NCBI GenBank assembly: GCA_905250885.1 | Contig: CAJNOQ010000132.1 | Location: forward strand, 1-64,000 | Length of the DNA: 64,000 nt | DNA from: Didymodactylos carnosus | Taxonomy: Eukaryota > Rotifera > Eurotatoria > Philodinida > Philodinidae | Reading direction: 5' to 3' | In this document: piece after piece, positions 13,201 through 25,641 of the stretch | Layout of the letters: every line of letters begins with the position of its first letter | Numbering within the stretch: the stretch's first letter is position 1 | Notes under the pieces: generated by a model | Told to the model about the DNA's origin: nothing | The model's input: only the letters and a program-made list of their open reading frames with translations | Database searches by the model: none | Made by a program: the position numbers and the translations under genes

Positions 13201-16200
13201 TTCATTATTTATAGATTTACATCAAATATGAACGATTGTTGATAGTTTGGTTTGCAGTTCGATAACAGACATCACATTCAACATATTTATGGCAGAGTAT
13301 TGCAGATAGTAGAATCTCGTGTTAACATAGTTTGATAATCGTCTAACGATGGTGGTAAAAGTGGAAGTGAGATATAATAAAACAAATAAAATTATGTAAA
13401 ATGTTTAGAATTAGATGAAACTTTGATTTATCTTTAAAAAAAATAAGGTGAAGAAACATCAAGATGATTTTTAAATTTTATAAATAGACTGAATTTGACT
13501 ATTTGTTAGAGATCTTATCGTCTAGAAGAATGGCTACTATTCGCTCAACGTTTGATGGTCATGATTGCTTTTTGGATAATTTTTGAATCGCACAGAGTTG
13601 AGGAATATCTCATGATGAAGTAAAAACTTAGAGCTATCCATCCATGTTATAAAAAGTGAGGTCACCATATACTGGTACTATGATGAATTTTCAATTGTAA
13701 CAGTTATCTCATGGTTCTCGAATGGTGAATATTTGACTGAGACACCTGTTATTCGTTACTATTACGTATTGGCAATCTCAAAAACTGATGGAGCATAAAT
13801 TATTAGCCACAGTGACTCTCGTAGTAATATTTGTATTAGAAGAAATTCAAAAACTGAGTGAAAACAATAAATAGCCCTTCTTACTTCGAAATAAGACACT
13901 CCCCCATTTCTTGTAACTTTTCATTCAAAAGACATTCATGATCACTCATCTCTGAGATGAATTGGAGCGTATTTTGTTTGATATTATAGTAAGGCAATTC
14001 AAGGTTTTTCATTTCACGAATTAGGTTAACAGATTTTTGGTTTTGCAATTTTTTTTTAGATGATTAGATGTTTGAATGCCCGTTTAATGGGCATAATATA
14101 AGAGAGATGTACTACTTAACTTATTTCCAGTTTCTTAGGCTATTATAAATGTGTATATTTTTCTGTCTGTCTCTCTGTTTAATCTTCCATATATATCCAA
14201 AGCCATTCCATGCATCTTAATTCTATAAACTGATCTCTGTGCGAAAAAAGAGTTTTTATTTAAAAATAATATATATTCTCTTTCTATCCTCTCTTCTTAT
14301 TTAACTGAACTTTATTTTGAGGAACGATGATGCTATAACTAACTAATTATCACCTAAAATACAAACAAATAAGAATTAGTAATAATGACAATACACACAC
14401 TCACACACTCACACATATACACAAGAAAAAGGTGGAAAAAAAATCGTTGAAGAGAGATAGTTGAGCGGCTTTTAAACCCTTAAGGGCACATAATTACACA
14501 CATACAGTAACCACAAAATTTCTCAGTGTGTGTGTATGAATTTGTTCTCGTTCTAATGATTACCTTCAGGCTATATGTATTATACGTGCGTACATATATC
14601 TATATAATATTCGTTTTCTCTCTCTTTTACTCACTCCATAGTCTCTACAACTCGTTGCAATATTTTTCAATGAATCGAGTCTCACATAAAAGTGTTTTTG
14701 TCAATTTTTTTTATAAAGACGCGTTTTTTCTATTTTTCAATCAAACCCTTTTTTTCGGTTTCCCCTTTAACCATTTCTGAATAAAAGCATGTTTGTTTGA
14801 GGCTTCCATTTAAAAAATTGCCCCAGTAAAAGCTGAAAAGAGCAAAAACGGCTTCATAGTTCTTCAGAAAAAAATAAAGGAAAAAGTTTAATTCTCAACT
14901 GCACGAGTGGTTTTTCAAAGTATATTGAAACGAAGCGATACGTGAGAGGTAAGTAAATATATTCACGTTCCACTGTGTTTCGTTCAGCTATTTTAAAGAC
15001 AGACATACAGTAGCACTAAACATTAAACTTTTAGCTATATCACGCTAAGTGAAAGCTAAGAAGTTAAATAAAGATCTGAAAATAAGTCTACACCTATACT
15101 GTGTATTTGAGTATGTTCAAAAGAAAATTATCAATTTTTTACATCATTGTATGTATTTTGTGAGCATGTGCGAACTAATCATGAATATTACATGAACTGA
15201 AAGCACAGAAGAACTTGAAAAGAGAAATTAATTGAAGCTGTAATGTTATAAAGGTTGGCAGAATAAAAATATAATATATCAACAGATGGGACGAATTTAG
15301 GTGTTTTTGCTTCTGATAGTATCTAATTATTTGAAAGGCATACACTTTTGATTTGGGAAATTTAGCGATTCTATGCAGCTCATCACTATGATTTCTCTAT
15401 CGTTTTTCTCTTATAAATATATATTCAAGTACGTCTCCTTGTTCGTTATTGTTTATATTTTATTAATAATATTTTGTGAATTAATGGAGAAGATTAAAAA
15501 TATGATTCAGAATGAATGTTCTTCTCAGTATTTTGCCTACATATCGGTAAAATTTGAACCCTCGGGCCTAATTCTTTTTAAAAGATACATCAGAAAGTTT
15601 TGTAGAAAATAGAAGTATTTCATTATAAATGTATACATCATGCACTATGACACTATAAAACAGTTAACTTTATAGGCTGAAAAATAATTTATCTCCTTTA
15701 TTTCTTCGTTTGTTGAAACACAGAAAAATCTAATAATTGTGGTCTATGATTATTAAATAAAAAGTTTAAAATTTTCTTGTTTTTTCAGTGAATATCAATC
15801 TAGTCGCACTTTATTTTGTAAGATTTAAATGAAATCACATCGTTTAAAAATAGTTTGAATTTTCCAAAAATAGAAGAGAGAAAATTGACTATTTTGCAGC
15901 GTGATAATATTGTTTTATACTGAAAACTTCAACACACAGACTTTTTAAAAAAACTTTGGCCTGAGAGATAAAATTTCGTCAAAAGTGTGGTATACAGTTA
16001 ATAGAGAAGGAATTGATCGGAGTAATGGAGTATCAAATCGTTCGAAAAATCAGATTTTTAGAGTTATACTTTTGTTACGTATCTTTCTGAAATATTTTGT
16101 CAACATAGAAGATCATATTTTGAGATAATGCTTTTATATTCTAATCGATTTAATGAAATGGTAAAATTACCACTTTAATTAACATATTCTGTTTAACTAT

Positions 16201-16263
16201 TTTATTTTATCTATTACCCTAATGTAATAACATTTCCTTCATTTTAGATAAAAGAAGAGAACA
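10207..16263. other. 6-kb gene-poor stretch upstream of the KCTD gene
   Basis: No frame here has codon use or motifs of a real protein; the longer ones (10504-10743, 14526-14780, 15373-15612) are low-complexity. The stretch contains a CA-rich microsatellite at about 14392-14423 and a motif TTAACCCTAG...GAGTCATTTATGACCC at 12024-12061 that resembles a piggyBac-type terminus but has no partner I can find. The right end, 16230-16247, is a good 3' splice acceptor (TTTCCTTCATTTTAG) 16 nt before the KCTD start, so part of the region may be a 5' UTR intron of that gene. Confidence 0.55.
14392..14423. repeat. CA/CACT microsatellite
   Basis: A short simple repeat of alternating CA dinucleotides interrupted by CT (ACACACACTCACACACTCAC type). 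No function seen. Confidence 0.8.
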
Positions 16264-17631
16264 ATGAATGGTAGTGGTGATTATCATACAACTTCAACAT
16301 CTTCAGTAACACACGATAAACTTTTGATTCCAAAACGTGAACCCATCGAACTACGCAGTTATGAATCGCCTATACCATCACATTCACCTTTTATTCACCA
16401 ACATTTATCTTCTTCCGATATATTTAATGATTTATTATATCGAAACAATAACAGCAATAATCATAATAGCAACAAAAGACGTTATGAAAATGTTGACTCC
16501 GCCATAATGACAGGCTCGATTAAAAAACGACAATTTGCAACAAAAAACCATTCTCAAAATGAAACACCTAAAGATATTGGTGATGAATTATCGTTTAAAA
16601 ATCATTCTGAACATGAAATGAACAGGTATACAATTAACAAGTGTTTTTAATCACTTTGAATATTTCTATCTTGTTTTTCGTTTTAAGCGATAATCGTTCA
16701 TATCCAAAAATTTTATTAAATAAATTATCAAATGATTCACGAACAAATGAATTTATTACTCCATCAACATCGACTATGTGTATACCGCGACCTGCTACAC
16801 CAAGTCGTTATACGGCACCCGTTCATATTGATGTTGGTGGAAGTATTTATACATCTTCTTTAAAAACTCTTACTCGTTATCCTGAGAGTCGTTTATCAAA
16901 ATTGTTTAATGGTCATATTCCAATTGTTCTTGACAGTTTGAAACAACATTATTTCATCGATAGAGATGGTAAATTATTTCGTTATATTTTAAATTATATG
17001 CGTTGTGGAACATTAACAATTCCTGAACAATTTAACGAATTACAAGCACTTTATGAAGAAGCAAAATATTTTGAATTAAAAGAATTGGTTACGCTCATCG
17101 AAGAAGAACTAAATAAAGTAAGGGATGATTGAAAGTTACTATTTAAATAATACATAAAATATAAAACTTACTTTTTACTTTTAGAAAAAACCGAAAATAG
17201 ATCATCTATCAACATTTATTCATCATCAAAAATTTCAACATCAAAAATCTACCAAACAGTTATCAACAACATCTACAAATTCTGTTGAAGTCATATCTAT
17301 CAATATAAGTCCGGAAAATGTTGAAAATGTCAAAATAAGTGGTCAAATGAATTTAATTAATGATCTTTTTCCTGAAATACAATTATCATCATCCATATCA
17401 TTAATATCACCAGCAACTCATACATATTTAGAAAAAAATTATTTTGTACGATTTCCATTAAATGCTTTTGTTGAATTAACCGCTCTTGAAATATTTCAAC
17501 GTTTATTTGAACAAAATTTTTCTATCATAGCAGCAACAAGTGCAAATAATCTCGATTGTTTACCATTTAGTGAATATTTATTATCAAGATGGAAAACATC
17601 TTCTACATTTAGTCTACCTGTATATGATTAA
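16264..17631 (+). CDS. KCTD1/KCTD15-type BTB domain protein
   Basis: Three exons (16264-16625, 16688-17117, 17185-17631) encode 412 residues. The BTB/T1 domain begins near residue 166 with [19 protein letters not shown] and continues through [32 protein letters not shown] and [13 protein letters not shown], which follow vertebrate KCTD1/KCTD15 almost residue for residue. The C-terminal region ([40 protein letters not shown]) matches the second KCTD1/15 domain. Those proteins form pentamers, bind AP-2 transcription factors and repress transcription. Unusual points: a 160-residue N-terminal extension rich in Ser, Asn and His, including a PKREPIEL stretch; a longer linker between the domains; and no IKQEP-like tail at the end. 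KCTD1 and KCTD15 are vertebrate paralogues, so one symbol cannot be chosen. Nothing coding was recognised upstream. Confidence 0.93.
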
Positions 17632-17770
17632 TTTATCTTATTTTATTTCTTTATAACAAATAAATTTTAGATAAGTTCAAATTTCTTTCTACGAAGAGTG
17701 TATGAGAGCAGAGCATTTATAGGTTTTTGAAATTATCTCTATACGAATAAATTTAAGTTTTGACAAATTT

Positions 17771-17914
17771 TCATTGGTTGTTATCAGTCCATATCGCCAT
17801 TCCATTTTCATCTCGTACTATAAAATTCTGTTGATGTACACAACCTAAAGGTGTAAATCTTCCATAATGTGTGATCCACATGTATGAAATAAAAACATGA
17901 AAAGAAAGAAACAT
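17771..17914 (-). CDS. Possible small protein or terminal exon (doubtful)
   Basis: A 47-residue frame on the minus strand, starting ATG at 17914 and ending TGA at 17771-17773. Its last 36 residues (including HYGRFTPLGCVHQQ and RDENGMAIWTDNNQ) look like folded-protein sequence rather than AT-rich noise. A splice-acceptor-like GCCTTTAG lies just upstream of the first Met, so it could be the last exon of a longer gene reading from higher coordinates. I do not recognise it. It lies convergent to the KCTD gene, 140 bp past its stop. Confidence 0.35.
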   Translation of the reverse strand: MFLSFHVFISYMWITHYGRFTPLGCVHQQNFIVRDENGMAIWTDNNQ

Positions 17915-17943
17915 TCATTGCCTAAAGGCAAGAATGTCAATTA

Positions 17944-18132
17944 TTATATTTCTTCTCTTTTTTTTCTTCTGCCTTTCGGCTCCATCGTCCTGAAGATGTC
18001 TCGAACTAATGTTGTAATTACGAACAAATACAACCATACAAAGTTAAAAGTAAATGCTCGCAGTGATACCCAAAGGCATATTGCTTTATACAATACAAAT
18101 GCAAAAGATAGAGAACGAAAAAAAATGAACAA
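17944..18132 (-). CDS. Possible small membrane protein (doubtful)
   Basis: A 62-residue frame with one or two hydrophobic stretches (SFAFVLYKAICLWVSLRAF, FVWLYLFVITTLV) followed by a basic tail (MEPKGRRKKREEI). The layout would suit a small single- or double-span membrane protein, but the frame sits in AT-rich DNA where hydrophobic frames arise easily. It is just upstream of the 17771-17914 frame on the same strand; no clean donor-acceptor pair joins them. Confidence 0.2.
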   Translation of the reverse strand: MFIFFRSLSFAFVLYKAICLWVSLRAFTFNFVWLYLFVITTLVRDIFRTMEPKGRRKKREEI

Positions 18133-21100
18133 AATTTAACAGAAAAGTTTTATACTTTCAATTAAACGAATTCAGTATTTGTACTAGTCGAATACACGAC
18201 TGGAAACATAGCGAGAAAAATTATTTCTTCTTGTGTTCTAATAAATAAATAGAATTCAAAGTTTAGTAAAAAGACAGACTGAGTAACTAAACATATAGGC
18301 TGCGTATACAATTAGTAATTTCATCAATAAAATTGACGCTCGTTTCGGTTCCCATTCTGTTTTGTGTGTCCATGTAACAAATATGACAGAATAAATGGCC
18401 CTCTGAGTAGTTTCATTTTTCTCATGATCATTAAATCCTTATGAATTAATTGCTTTATCAAAAGAACTGCCAGAAAATTCTACGAAGGACATATTGAGCA
18501 TTTTTGTTTATCTTAACAATAAAACTTTATAGGAAAAAAATACTGTGAAGCTTCAACTTCGATCATCCGTTAATCTCTTGCCATATGTAAAGTATATAAT
18601 TTATAAAACTTAAATCTAAATGTACATTCCACTGATCCTAAGTGTACTCTTTTGTCGTATATCTAGTGAGTTCGCTTTAAATATAGTTTTCCGACGAAAA
18701 CGGCAATTTTACTAATATCCAGTAATAAAAAACTGAAAAATAGCCTTGCCTTCCACAGCAAAAGAAAGGAAGTTTTAGAACACATTTTATTTGGGTGAGA
18801 AAGAAGTGTTAGTTTGTTTCAAAATAAGCAAAATCCGTCCTCACTTATGTTCAATTTCAGAAATAAACATAAGTGAGAACAAATAACCAACAGGACGCAA
18901 TAACCAATGGATATTAGTGCTTGTTTCCAAGTGGGACGATTGACTTTGTGTATTTTTAAGAAAACTTTTTGATCTATTAGAACGAGAATTTGATAATGTA
19001 CATGAAAAGTTCAACTTGTTCGTGATCTGACTGCTAATTAAGGCTCTAATTTAATTATTCTACTAATCTTAATGAACAGAAATGCATTTATAATCAATGA
19101 TGTTCATTCTATGCACAAAACTCGCTAAAAACATGCGTTTTGCTTCCGCCTTTTACATATGTAATTAATTATAATATTCTGAAAACATTTTTCACTTGAA
19201 CTAGATTAAAAGCCGGCTTCTGGAGGCTGGCGCATGTCAAATTCTGTTTATTCCGTGTAATTTTCACGGATTAATCATAGTTACTCCAGAGTATCTATAT
19301 AGAAAAAATGTCTATCTCTTTTTATTTACGTAATTTCTCATTAAGTAATTCAGGTCAAGTCAGTGATGTGCAATTTACATGAGAAATCAAGCAAAGAATT
19401 CTCTTCAAAATGAACTCGTTTTTACTTTGTTTACTTAAAATTCTCCGTTGAAACGAAGTTGTTTAAGTTCATTCCAGCCATTTTGGCTGTGCTGATCATA
19501 ATTATCCCAACGGTATACGTTGACTGATCATAATTATCCCATTTGGGGTAATTATGATCAGTTGATACCTGCTCGCCGGAAGTTGATTAGTACTACTTAA
19601 TAGGTAAGACTTAGTTCAAACCACCTGTGAAAAATAGCTGCAAAACTTCAAGGATCCTGAGAAAAGTTTTTATCCTGACTATAATTATCCCAGATTACTC
19701 TAAGTGGAGATAGAGAGGATGAGTAGAAGAGGTGATAACTGATATAGCAGTCCGACATCGAAATAAACAAAGCTGTTCCGAACCGGGGGAGAGAACGATG
19801 AAATTATCACGATGAAAATTCCCTTTGCTTATTCCTAACAAGATGCAATAGTCAGTATCTTTATGTCTTAACGAATTGCTGAAATCAAGCCGAGAGGTTT
19901 GTAGTCTTTCATCAGTTGTTCTTAGAATTTGTTCTTTATCAGCTCCGACATGTTCATGGTTCTTCAGCTGTAGCAGAACTGTTATCCATCTCTTCGGCTA
20001 CAATTCCATAAAAACAAAATACTATAGTTCTCACATCGTCTGTAATGGTGGCACAACGCTTTTCAGAGAATTCAGAATGACAAATTGAGCAATATTTCTT
20101 CGAAAATAAAGAATTGATAACAGGAACACTTGTGCAATTTGATTCATTTGGTTCAGGAAGCGAGCACCTTCCAACATCCCGTATTTCGATTTAGTTCGTG
20201 AGTAAAACTTAATCTTTAGACAACCTTAATTTTTTTCGAATTTTTCAACTGAGATTTTTGCTAAAAAATCAAAGTTGTCTAAAAATTTCAAAAATTCGAC
20301 CACTTTACAACGACGGAGAACGTAACAAGTGTGCGACTATAAATATTCGAGCATGCTCTATCCGAATATGATATCAGTTTTTGTCGAAGTGAGTTTGAGA
20401 AAAAAGTGTTTACTGAAAACAGTCGATGTTTGTCTAACTAAAATTATAGCGACGATATTGAATTTTGATTGTACTCTATCAGAGTAGCCAATCTTTACAT
20501 AGACTTGTAAAAACATTTTTTATCCTCTAATATCTTTAAAGTGCAAGGACTAAATGCAGTTTTTTTATACTGACTCTGAATATCGTCATTAAAGTTACCA
20601 TTTTTGTTCTACTATTACGCCATGAAATGATTAAAAATGTTTAAGTTAATGGAGAATGTGCAGAAAAATTTGTTCTTCCCGAATTTTAGTTTTTTTTCAG
20701 TTTATTTTCGCAAGGATATTCAGTACCAATAAAGTTTTTTTACTATGTGTACAGGTTTTAATGACAGATCGACTGAACATGTTTCTGAATTCACTTGACG
20801 ATGCTTTTGATTATGGCGTTAACTATGGATGATATTGTGCTCCAAATTTTGTTTCTAATCGACTATATCAGTTGGTAAAAACGATAAAATGAACGATGTT
20901 GTTGTTTAATTGTCATATTCAATTCTGCGACTTATTTTGATGACAGACGTATTTCAGAAACGTTTCACCTGATGAAAGTTCTACTCTGTTTCTTCAGGAA
21001 AATGAAAGCTATTTATCGTTCAATGTCTCATGATAGAGATAAAAGAATGAAACAATTAACATCAAAAGTCTATAATTTGGTACGACCAAAAACTACGTGC

Positions 21101-22076
21101 TCTTATTTTAGTCAATGTGGGTTAACACAAAACAAAAGCATAGACGAGAGTTGTAAAATAGGAGCATAAAAAGAGTATGAGATGCTGATGTCAAATGTTG
21201 TAAAAACATATTGTAAACTTTCTCTAATTTAAATAAAAAGTGTTTTGAAAAGTGATGAATTATTTTTGCAAAGTATTGTAATCATGAATAAATACATCAC
21301 TTAACAGCCTCTCATGACAATAAAAGGTGAAAGACCATTTTCCGACATGTACTGCTAAAGTACAAGTTCCACGATGTATTCTAAATACAAATAAAAAGAG
21401 GTACGAAAAATCCTCCAAGTTTTGAGTTGCAACTTCATTAATTGTATTATTAGACTATGTTCTATACAAAAAAATAGATAAAATTTTCTTCAATCAAACA
21501 AGAAGTTTCACATTTTTTGATCGGTTTTTAGTTTGACAATAATAGGCTAAGTAAACTGCATTTTCCTAGACGATAAAAGATGAAATTTAGGTCTCCAAGA
21601 CCTAACAACTAGTTCGATTAATTTTGGCTTTCAAAACAAGTAAATATCTCTCAGGAATTGTGTATTTATTTTTTATTAAGGTTTAACAATATCGGAATAG
21701 TTGGGAAGTAGAAAAGTTTTCAATCTTACTTAGAATATTTTGTGCTACCGAACATGATATCAACAATATGGAATATCAGTTGTGAGAAGATGTTGTGTAC
21801 TCTGAAAATAGAATTATCAGACTTTATGAACTTTTCTCATTAACGGATACGGCTATTCTTAATATATAATCATCTAATGTTGTGAGAAGTTTAAAACGTG
21901 TATGAATTGAAAGTTTCAAAACAAAACAGCTTTTCTGAGTAATATGTATAGGCCCAAAGAAAAAAAAATTTAATATTGAAAGAAACGATATGAGACTTGT
22001 TTTTAAAGATGAATAGTACACAATTTTTTTTTATTGATATGATGGAATCACTAATTTTTAAATAATACGAAATAGT
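18133..22076. other. Gene-poor stretch between KCTD and the claudin-like gene
   Basis: About 4 kb of AT-rich DNA without a recognisable gene. Frames at 19876-20088 and 20972-21169 show no motif. It contains the TGATCATAATTATCCC inverted repeats at 19493-19560. A looser inverted pair lies at 20216-20283, where TTTAGACAACCTT faces AAGTTGTCTAAA. Confidence 0.55.
19493..19560. repeat. Short inverted and direct repeats, TGATCATAATTATCCCA
   Basis: The 17-mer TGATCATAATTATCCCA occurs at about 19493 and again at 19525, where it faces its near-perfect complement TGGGGTAATTATGATCA (to 19560), giving a hairpin of about 16 bp with almost no loop. A third partial copy (CTATAATTATCCCA) lies near 19679. 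Possibly the remains of a small foldback element; no coding content. Confidence 0.75.
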
Positions 22077-25000
22077 TCACCCGGCTTGACTTCTCCAAGT
22101 TCTGAATAAATATAATAATTGTGTTATTAAACTGAAACTTGTCATTATTAATGAGGCAATTTCTAAACCGGCTGACCAATCTAATCGTACATTATAATTA
22201 CGCGTCGCCATATCACGAATCGCTTGTTCACGATCAGCTAGTTGTGTTGCATTCAAATTATCTTAAAAATTCAAAGAAACAAAACAGATCTAATTGTTCG
22301 GAATAAATTTTAATTTCTTTATTCAATAATAATTTATTATTATTTTGCGTCGTTTCGGAGTACCATAGTACTCCTTCAGACGAGATGATGATATGACAGG
22401 AGAGAAAAGATATACTTTCTTAAAGAATACAAACAACGCGAACAAGAAAAGTTCCATACCCCGTTTCAGTTGGTTACTTAAACTATATCTGTATTCGAAT
22501 AAATCTCGCTGCATAAAAGAGCCAACTAATATTAATGCTGTTAAAATTGCCGCAAAAGCAAACAATAATAATAGAAAAGCGATAAATGATAAAAATAGAT
22601 GAGTTTTGTATTTAAATGCATTTATTAATAGATTTGAATATGTCGTGATCAATGCTAAACCTAAAACAAAATATGGGTTTCAGACTGGATTGAAATGACC
22701 ATATTACACTGACTCCTTATGATAATCATAGAAGAATTTACTTTTTTACCATTTGTCACAATTACATTTTAACAGTGATGTTAATTTAATCTACTCTAGA
22801 TATGCACCGATGCCGAAATATCGGTCAATAAATGGTAGTTTGTTTTCAAATTATTCAGATATGTTCTAAATTGCAGTGTATTGTACAAAATTGATTTTCT
22901 ATGAAGCTCGCTGAGAATGAACGAAATGCAAGACTATCTTATCATTCATTCCACACCCTGTTTGAAGGGGTAGAAATCTGCACTTTTAAACACTGTCAAA
23001 TAAGATGCCTAATGAAAAAGAAATTTTTGAACTCGGCGAAATCTCGCGAATGTTTACTCTTTATAATGTGCGTGATTTCACACTGAAAAAATCGGCGCGA
23101 GTTTAGCGAATTTCTGGTAGGATTTTTCTTTCGAGATCAGTTCTTTTCGCACGAGATTTCTTCAAATTTCGACTATAAAATAAAAAGTAATTTCTCGCCC
23201 TTTTCTAATCTTGTTGTAATGTGAGAGTGTATCAGATTGCCAAGCTTTGGTCTTTTTTTTCATGTTACATTCAGATTTCAAGACGAAGACTTACCTAACT
23301 GAACTATTACGCTTGTGTTAAACTAGTGCAATATAGCTACATATATATATTGAAATGAAGTTTTATGATGAAATTACTATCACTCTGATTTATTTTTTGT
23401 TACTCTACATCTACTATACGTTGACCACAATCAATATTAAAATATGATCCAGTATTAAAAAAGTTTCTTTCATCAGGTTATTATGAACATGCACAGTTAC
23501 TAACAATGTCAATTATAATTGCTAAAAATTGTAAAATTAGTGTAAAAATAATTATTATTTAGTTTAGTTTTTTATTTTAGTTCAATTAATTATTATTGAT
23601 AAAAACAATTATACATCAATTTGAAGACATATATGCAGAAAGACACATTTCTCAAAATGTTCATTCGATGTTACATTTAACCGGTTCTATTCGCCATTTC
23701 TGTTCAACATTTAATTATGGTGCTTTTATTTTGAAAGTATTTTTGGTATGTATCAGAGACCGAAACGGATCAATCAAACGTGATCCGAACCCGACTCGAC
23801 CCGAACGTGAGTTGACCCGAACCCGAAACGACCCGAACGGATCCGAAAATTTTACAACTGTGATCCGAACTAGACTCGAAACATGAAAATGTTTTCGTAC
23901 ACATTCGCAAAGAAACACTTCTTTCCTATAGAAAAGTTATGTTAGTCAGATTGTTTTGCCTATTCTACATGTTTTAGAAAAAATATCTACGATAAAATAC
24001 ATCGTTGTTGTTTACATTTACAACAAGTCGAGTTGCTTGACAACTTCGATGTGATTAAGCAGTCATCAATCCTTTGCCAATGATTATTGTCAACAATCAA
24101 AACTATTTGGCTTGATTAATTATTTGTAATGATGTCAAACGGTACTAAAATCATAAATTTCAAAAAAAATAGTTAAAATAAATTATGATGATAAAAAATT
24201 ATTTGATTTATTATATCCAAATAATTATATGTTATTGAAAAAATAGGATTAATATGGAACAACATTTGCAACAGTATCATCATCAACAGATTCAGCGATT
24301 GTTTTCGTCCACAGCAAGAAATTAACTTATGGAATAATTCGAAATATTTAAAGTCACAACAGCAATATTGTTTTACAAGGGAATCAACTACAAAATATTT
24401 ATACTGATGCTGACCAGCTTGATTCAAACAATTATTACAATTCAAACAGCATTTATGGAAATCTCAGTCATAGTTACGTTTATATAAAAACCGAGTAATT
24501 AATTGAAAAGATTTGGTTTTATCAATCAGATGATGTACGTTAACTGTTCGTCTATTGAATTTAGTTGAATTGAACTGGACGCTGTACACATAATCGCATA
24601 AAGGAGACGAAGAGAAACTCTAAAAGCAACTCACGAGAAAACATCTGGTGTGAAAAAAAATAGGAAGGATCCTGTGGGAAAGGTACTCGATGACATCACT
24701 CAAACACAAATTGCGCGAGATCATACAAGATTTTTCACCACAACGAAAAAAAACTAGCGATCACACAGAGTTTTTCACTGCAAGGAAAAATTAAGAGAGA
24801 TCATGCCGAATTTTTCCTCTTAATGAAGAAATTCAGCATGATCTCGCTGAATTTTAAAAAGAATTTTCAATGGGTAGTGCACCACCTTTCATGATGGATG
24901 CAAATAGGAAAATGAAAATTCTATAACTTTCATCAAAATATCCATCATGATAGGATTGTTCTTAACGAGTCTGTAGCGAATCAACATCGGCAGTGTTTGA

Positions 25001-25580
25001 TAGTTTTTCTCAGCGAGCTACATAGAAAATCAGTTTTGCACAATAAATTGTGATTTAGAACATATCTGAATAATTTAAAAACAAAATATCGTTTATTGAT
25101 CGAATCCGGTATTGATGCATGTCTATTCTACTTACCAATCATACACGCAGCTACGATTGTGCATGCGATTAGACCTTTTGTAAATCGTAAATAATCACAT
25201 GAATAATTATTATTTGGTTTATTACATAATTTTTGACAATTTTCATCTGACACGTTTCGACACAATGCTGTCGTATAATTACTGTTTGATGGCAGATATT
25301 TATTTGAATCACATTGAGAATAAGTTTTTTTATATAAATTATTATTATTGAAGGATAAATCTTCACATCGATCGAATAAGCCAATATGAACGGTTAAATT
25401 ATCACTTCTACGATTTTCAATTAATCTGAATAAAATTTAATCTATAGAATTAATGATACAAATAGAAAATGAAGTCTATATTTACTTCCATCTCGGGTAA
25501 CCCATTGCAACAAGATGAAATATCAAGGCAATTGTTATCAAGATTAAACTTATTGTTACATAAACACGTGCGGTTTCCAT
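22077..25580 (-). CDS. Claudin-like four-transmembrane protein
   Basis: Four exons in transcript order 25580-25486, 25425-25136, 22660-22460, 22261-22077 give 256 residues in phase. TM1 is near the N-terminus (VYVTISLILITIALIFHLVA, ending GYPRWK). The first extracellular loop has HIGLFDRC, comparable to the W-GLW-C-C signature of claudins, plus several further Cys and N-glycosylation sites. TM2 is TKGLIACTIVAACMIGLAL, TM3 LFLSFIAFLLLLFAFAAILT, TM4 GLEIASLIMTSFSLITQLLY. This order and loop sizing fit the PMP22/claudin superfamily of cell-junction and channel-regulating proteins; a precise orthologue cannot be named. Intron 2 is 2.5 kb and is filled by a decayed DNA transposon whose right end lies only about 13 bp from the exon 2 donor. 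The exon 3 donor was set at 22459/22458 because only it keeps the phase. A good acceptor (AG at 25640-25641) precedes the start codon by 59 nt. Confidence 0.85.
22803..25122. mobile_element. Decayed DNA transposon with ~115-bp terminal inverted repeats
   Basis: Arms at about 22803-22918 and 25007-25122 are inverted copies (shared core AAATTATTCAGATATGTTCT; both have GATTTTCTATG.AGCTCGCTG). Inside, a forward frame at 23596-23750 reads HQFEDIYAERHISQNVHSML followed by HLTGSIRHFCSTFNYGAFILK. This resembles the segment with a conserved Asn-Val-His-x-Leu-His-Leu seen in proteins of CACTA-like and related cut-and-paste elements. That family call is tentative and made from memory. The other internal sequence is AT-rich with scattered protein-like scraps (23430-23520, 24180-24480), so the element appears dead and old. 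It lies wholly in intron 2 of the claudin-like gene. Confidence 0.7.
23758..23884. repeat. Degenerate CCGAACCCGA-type minisatellite
   Basis: About 125 bp made of repeated GATCCGAAC, ACCCGAAC and GACTCGACCCGA units in both perfect and altered forms, GC-richer than its surroundings. It lies inside the decayed transposon of the claudin-like intron. Confidence 0.75.
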
Positions 25581-25641
25581 TTTGATTGGATACGATTATC
25601 TGCTTATAAATAATCTGTTTGTTGATACATCATCAATACCT

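Noticed and set aside
14526-14780. 84-codon frame rich in Phe, Tyr and Val
   Set aside because: T-rich low-complexity DNA; no motif and no splice context.
22323-22459. Read-through of claudin-like exon 3 into a longer hydrophobic C-terminus (GMELFLFALFVFF)
   Set aside because: An in-phase donor at 22459/22458 joins exon 3 to a downstream exon carrying the expected fourth membrane segment; the read-through is intronic.
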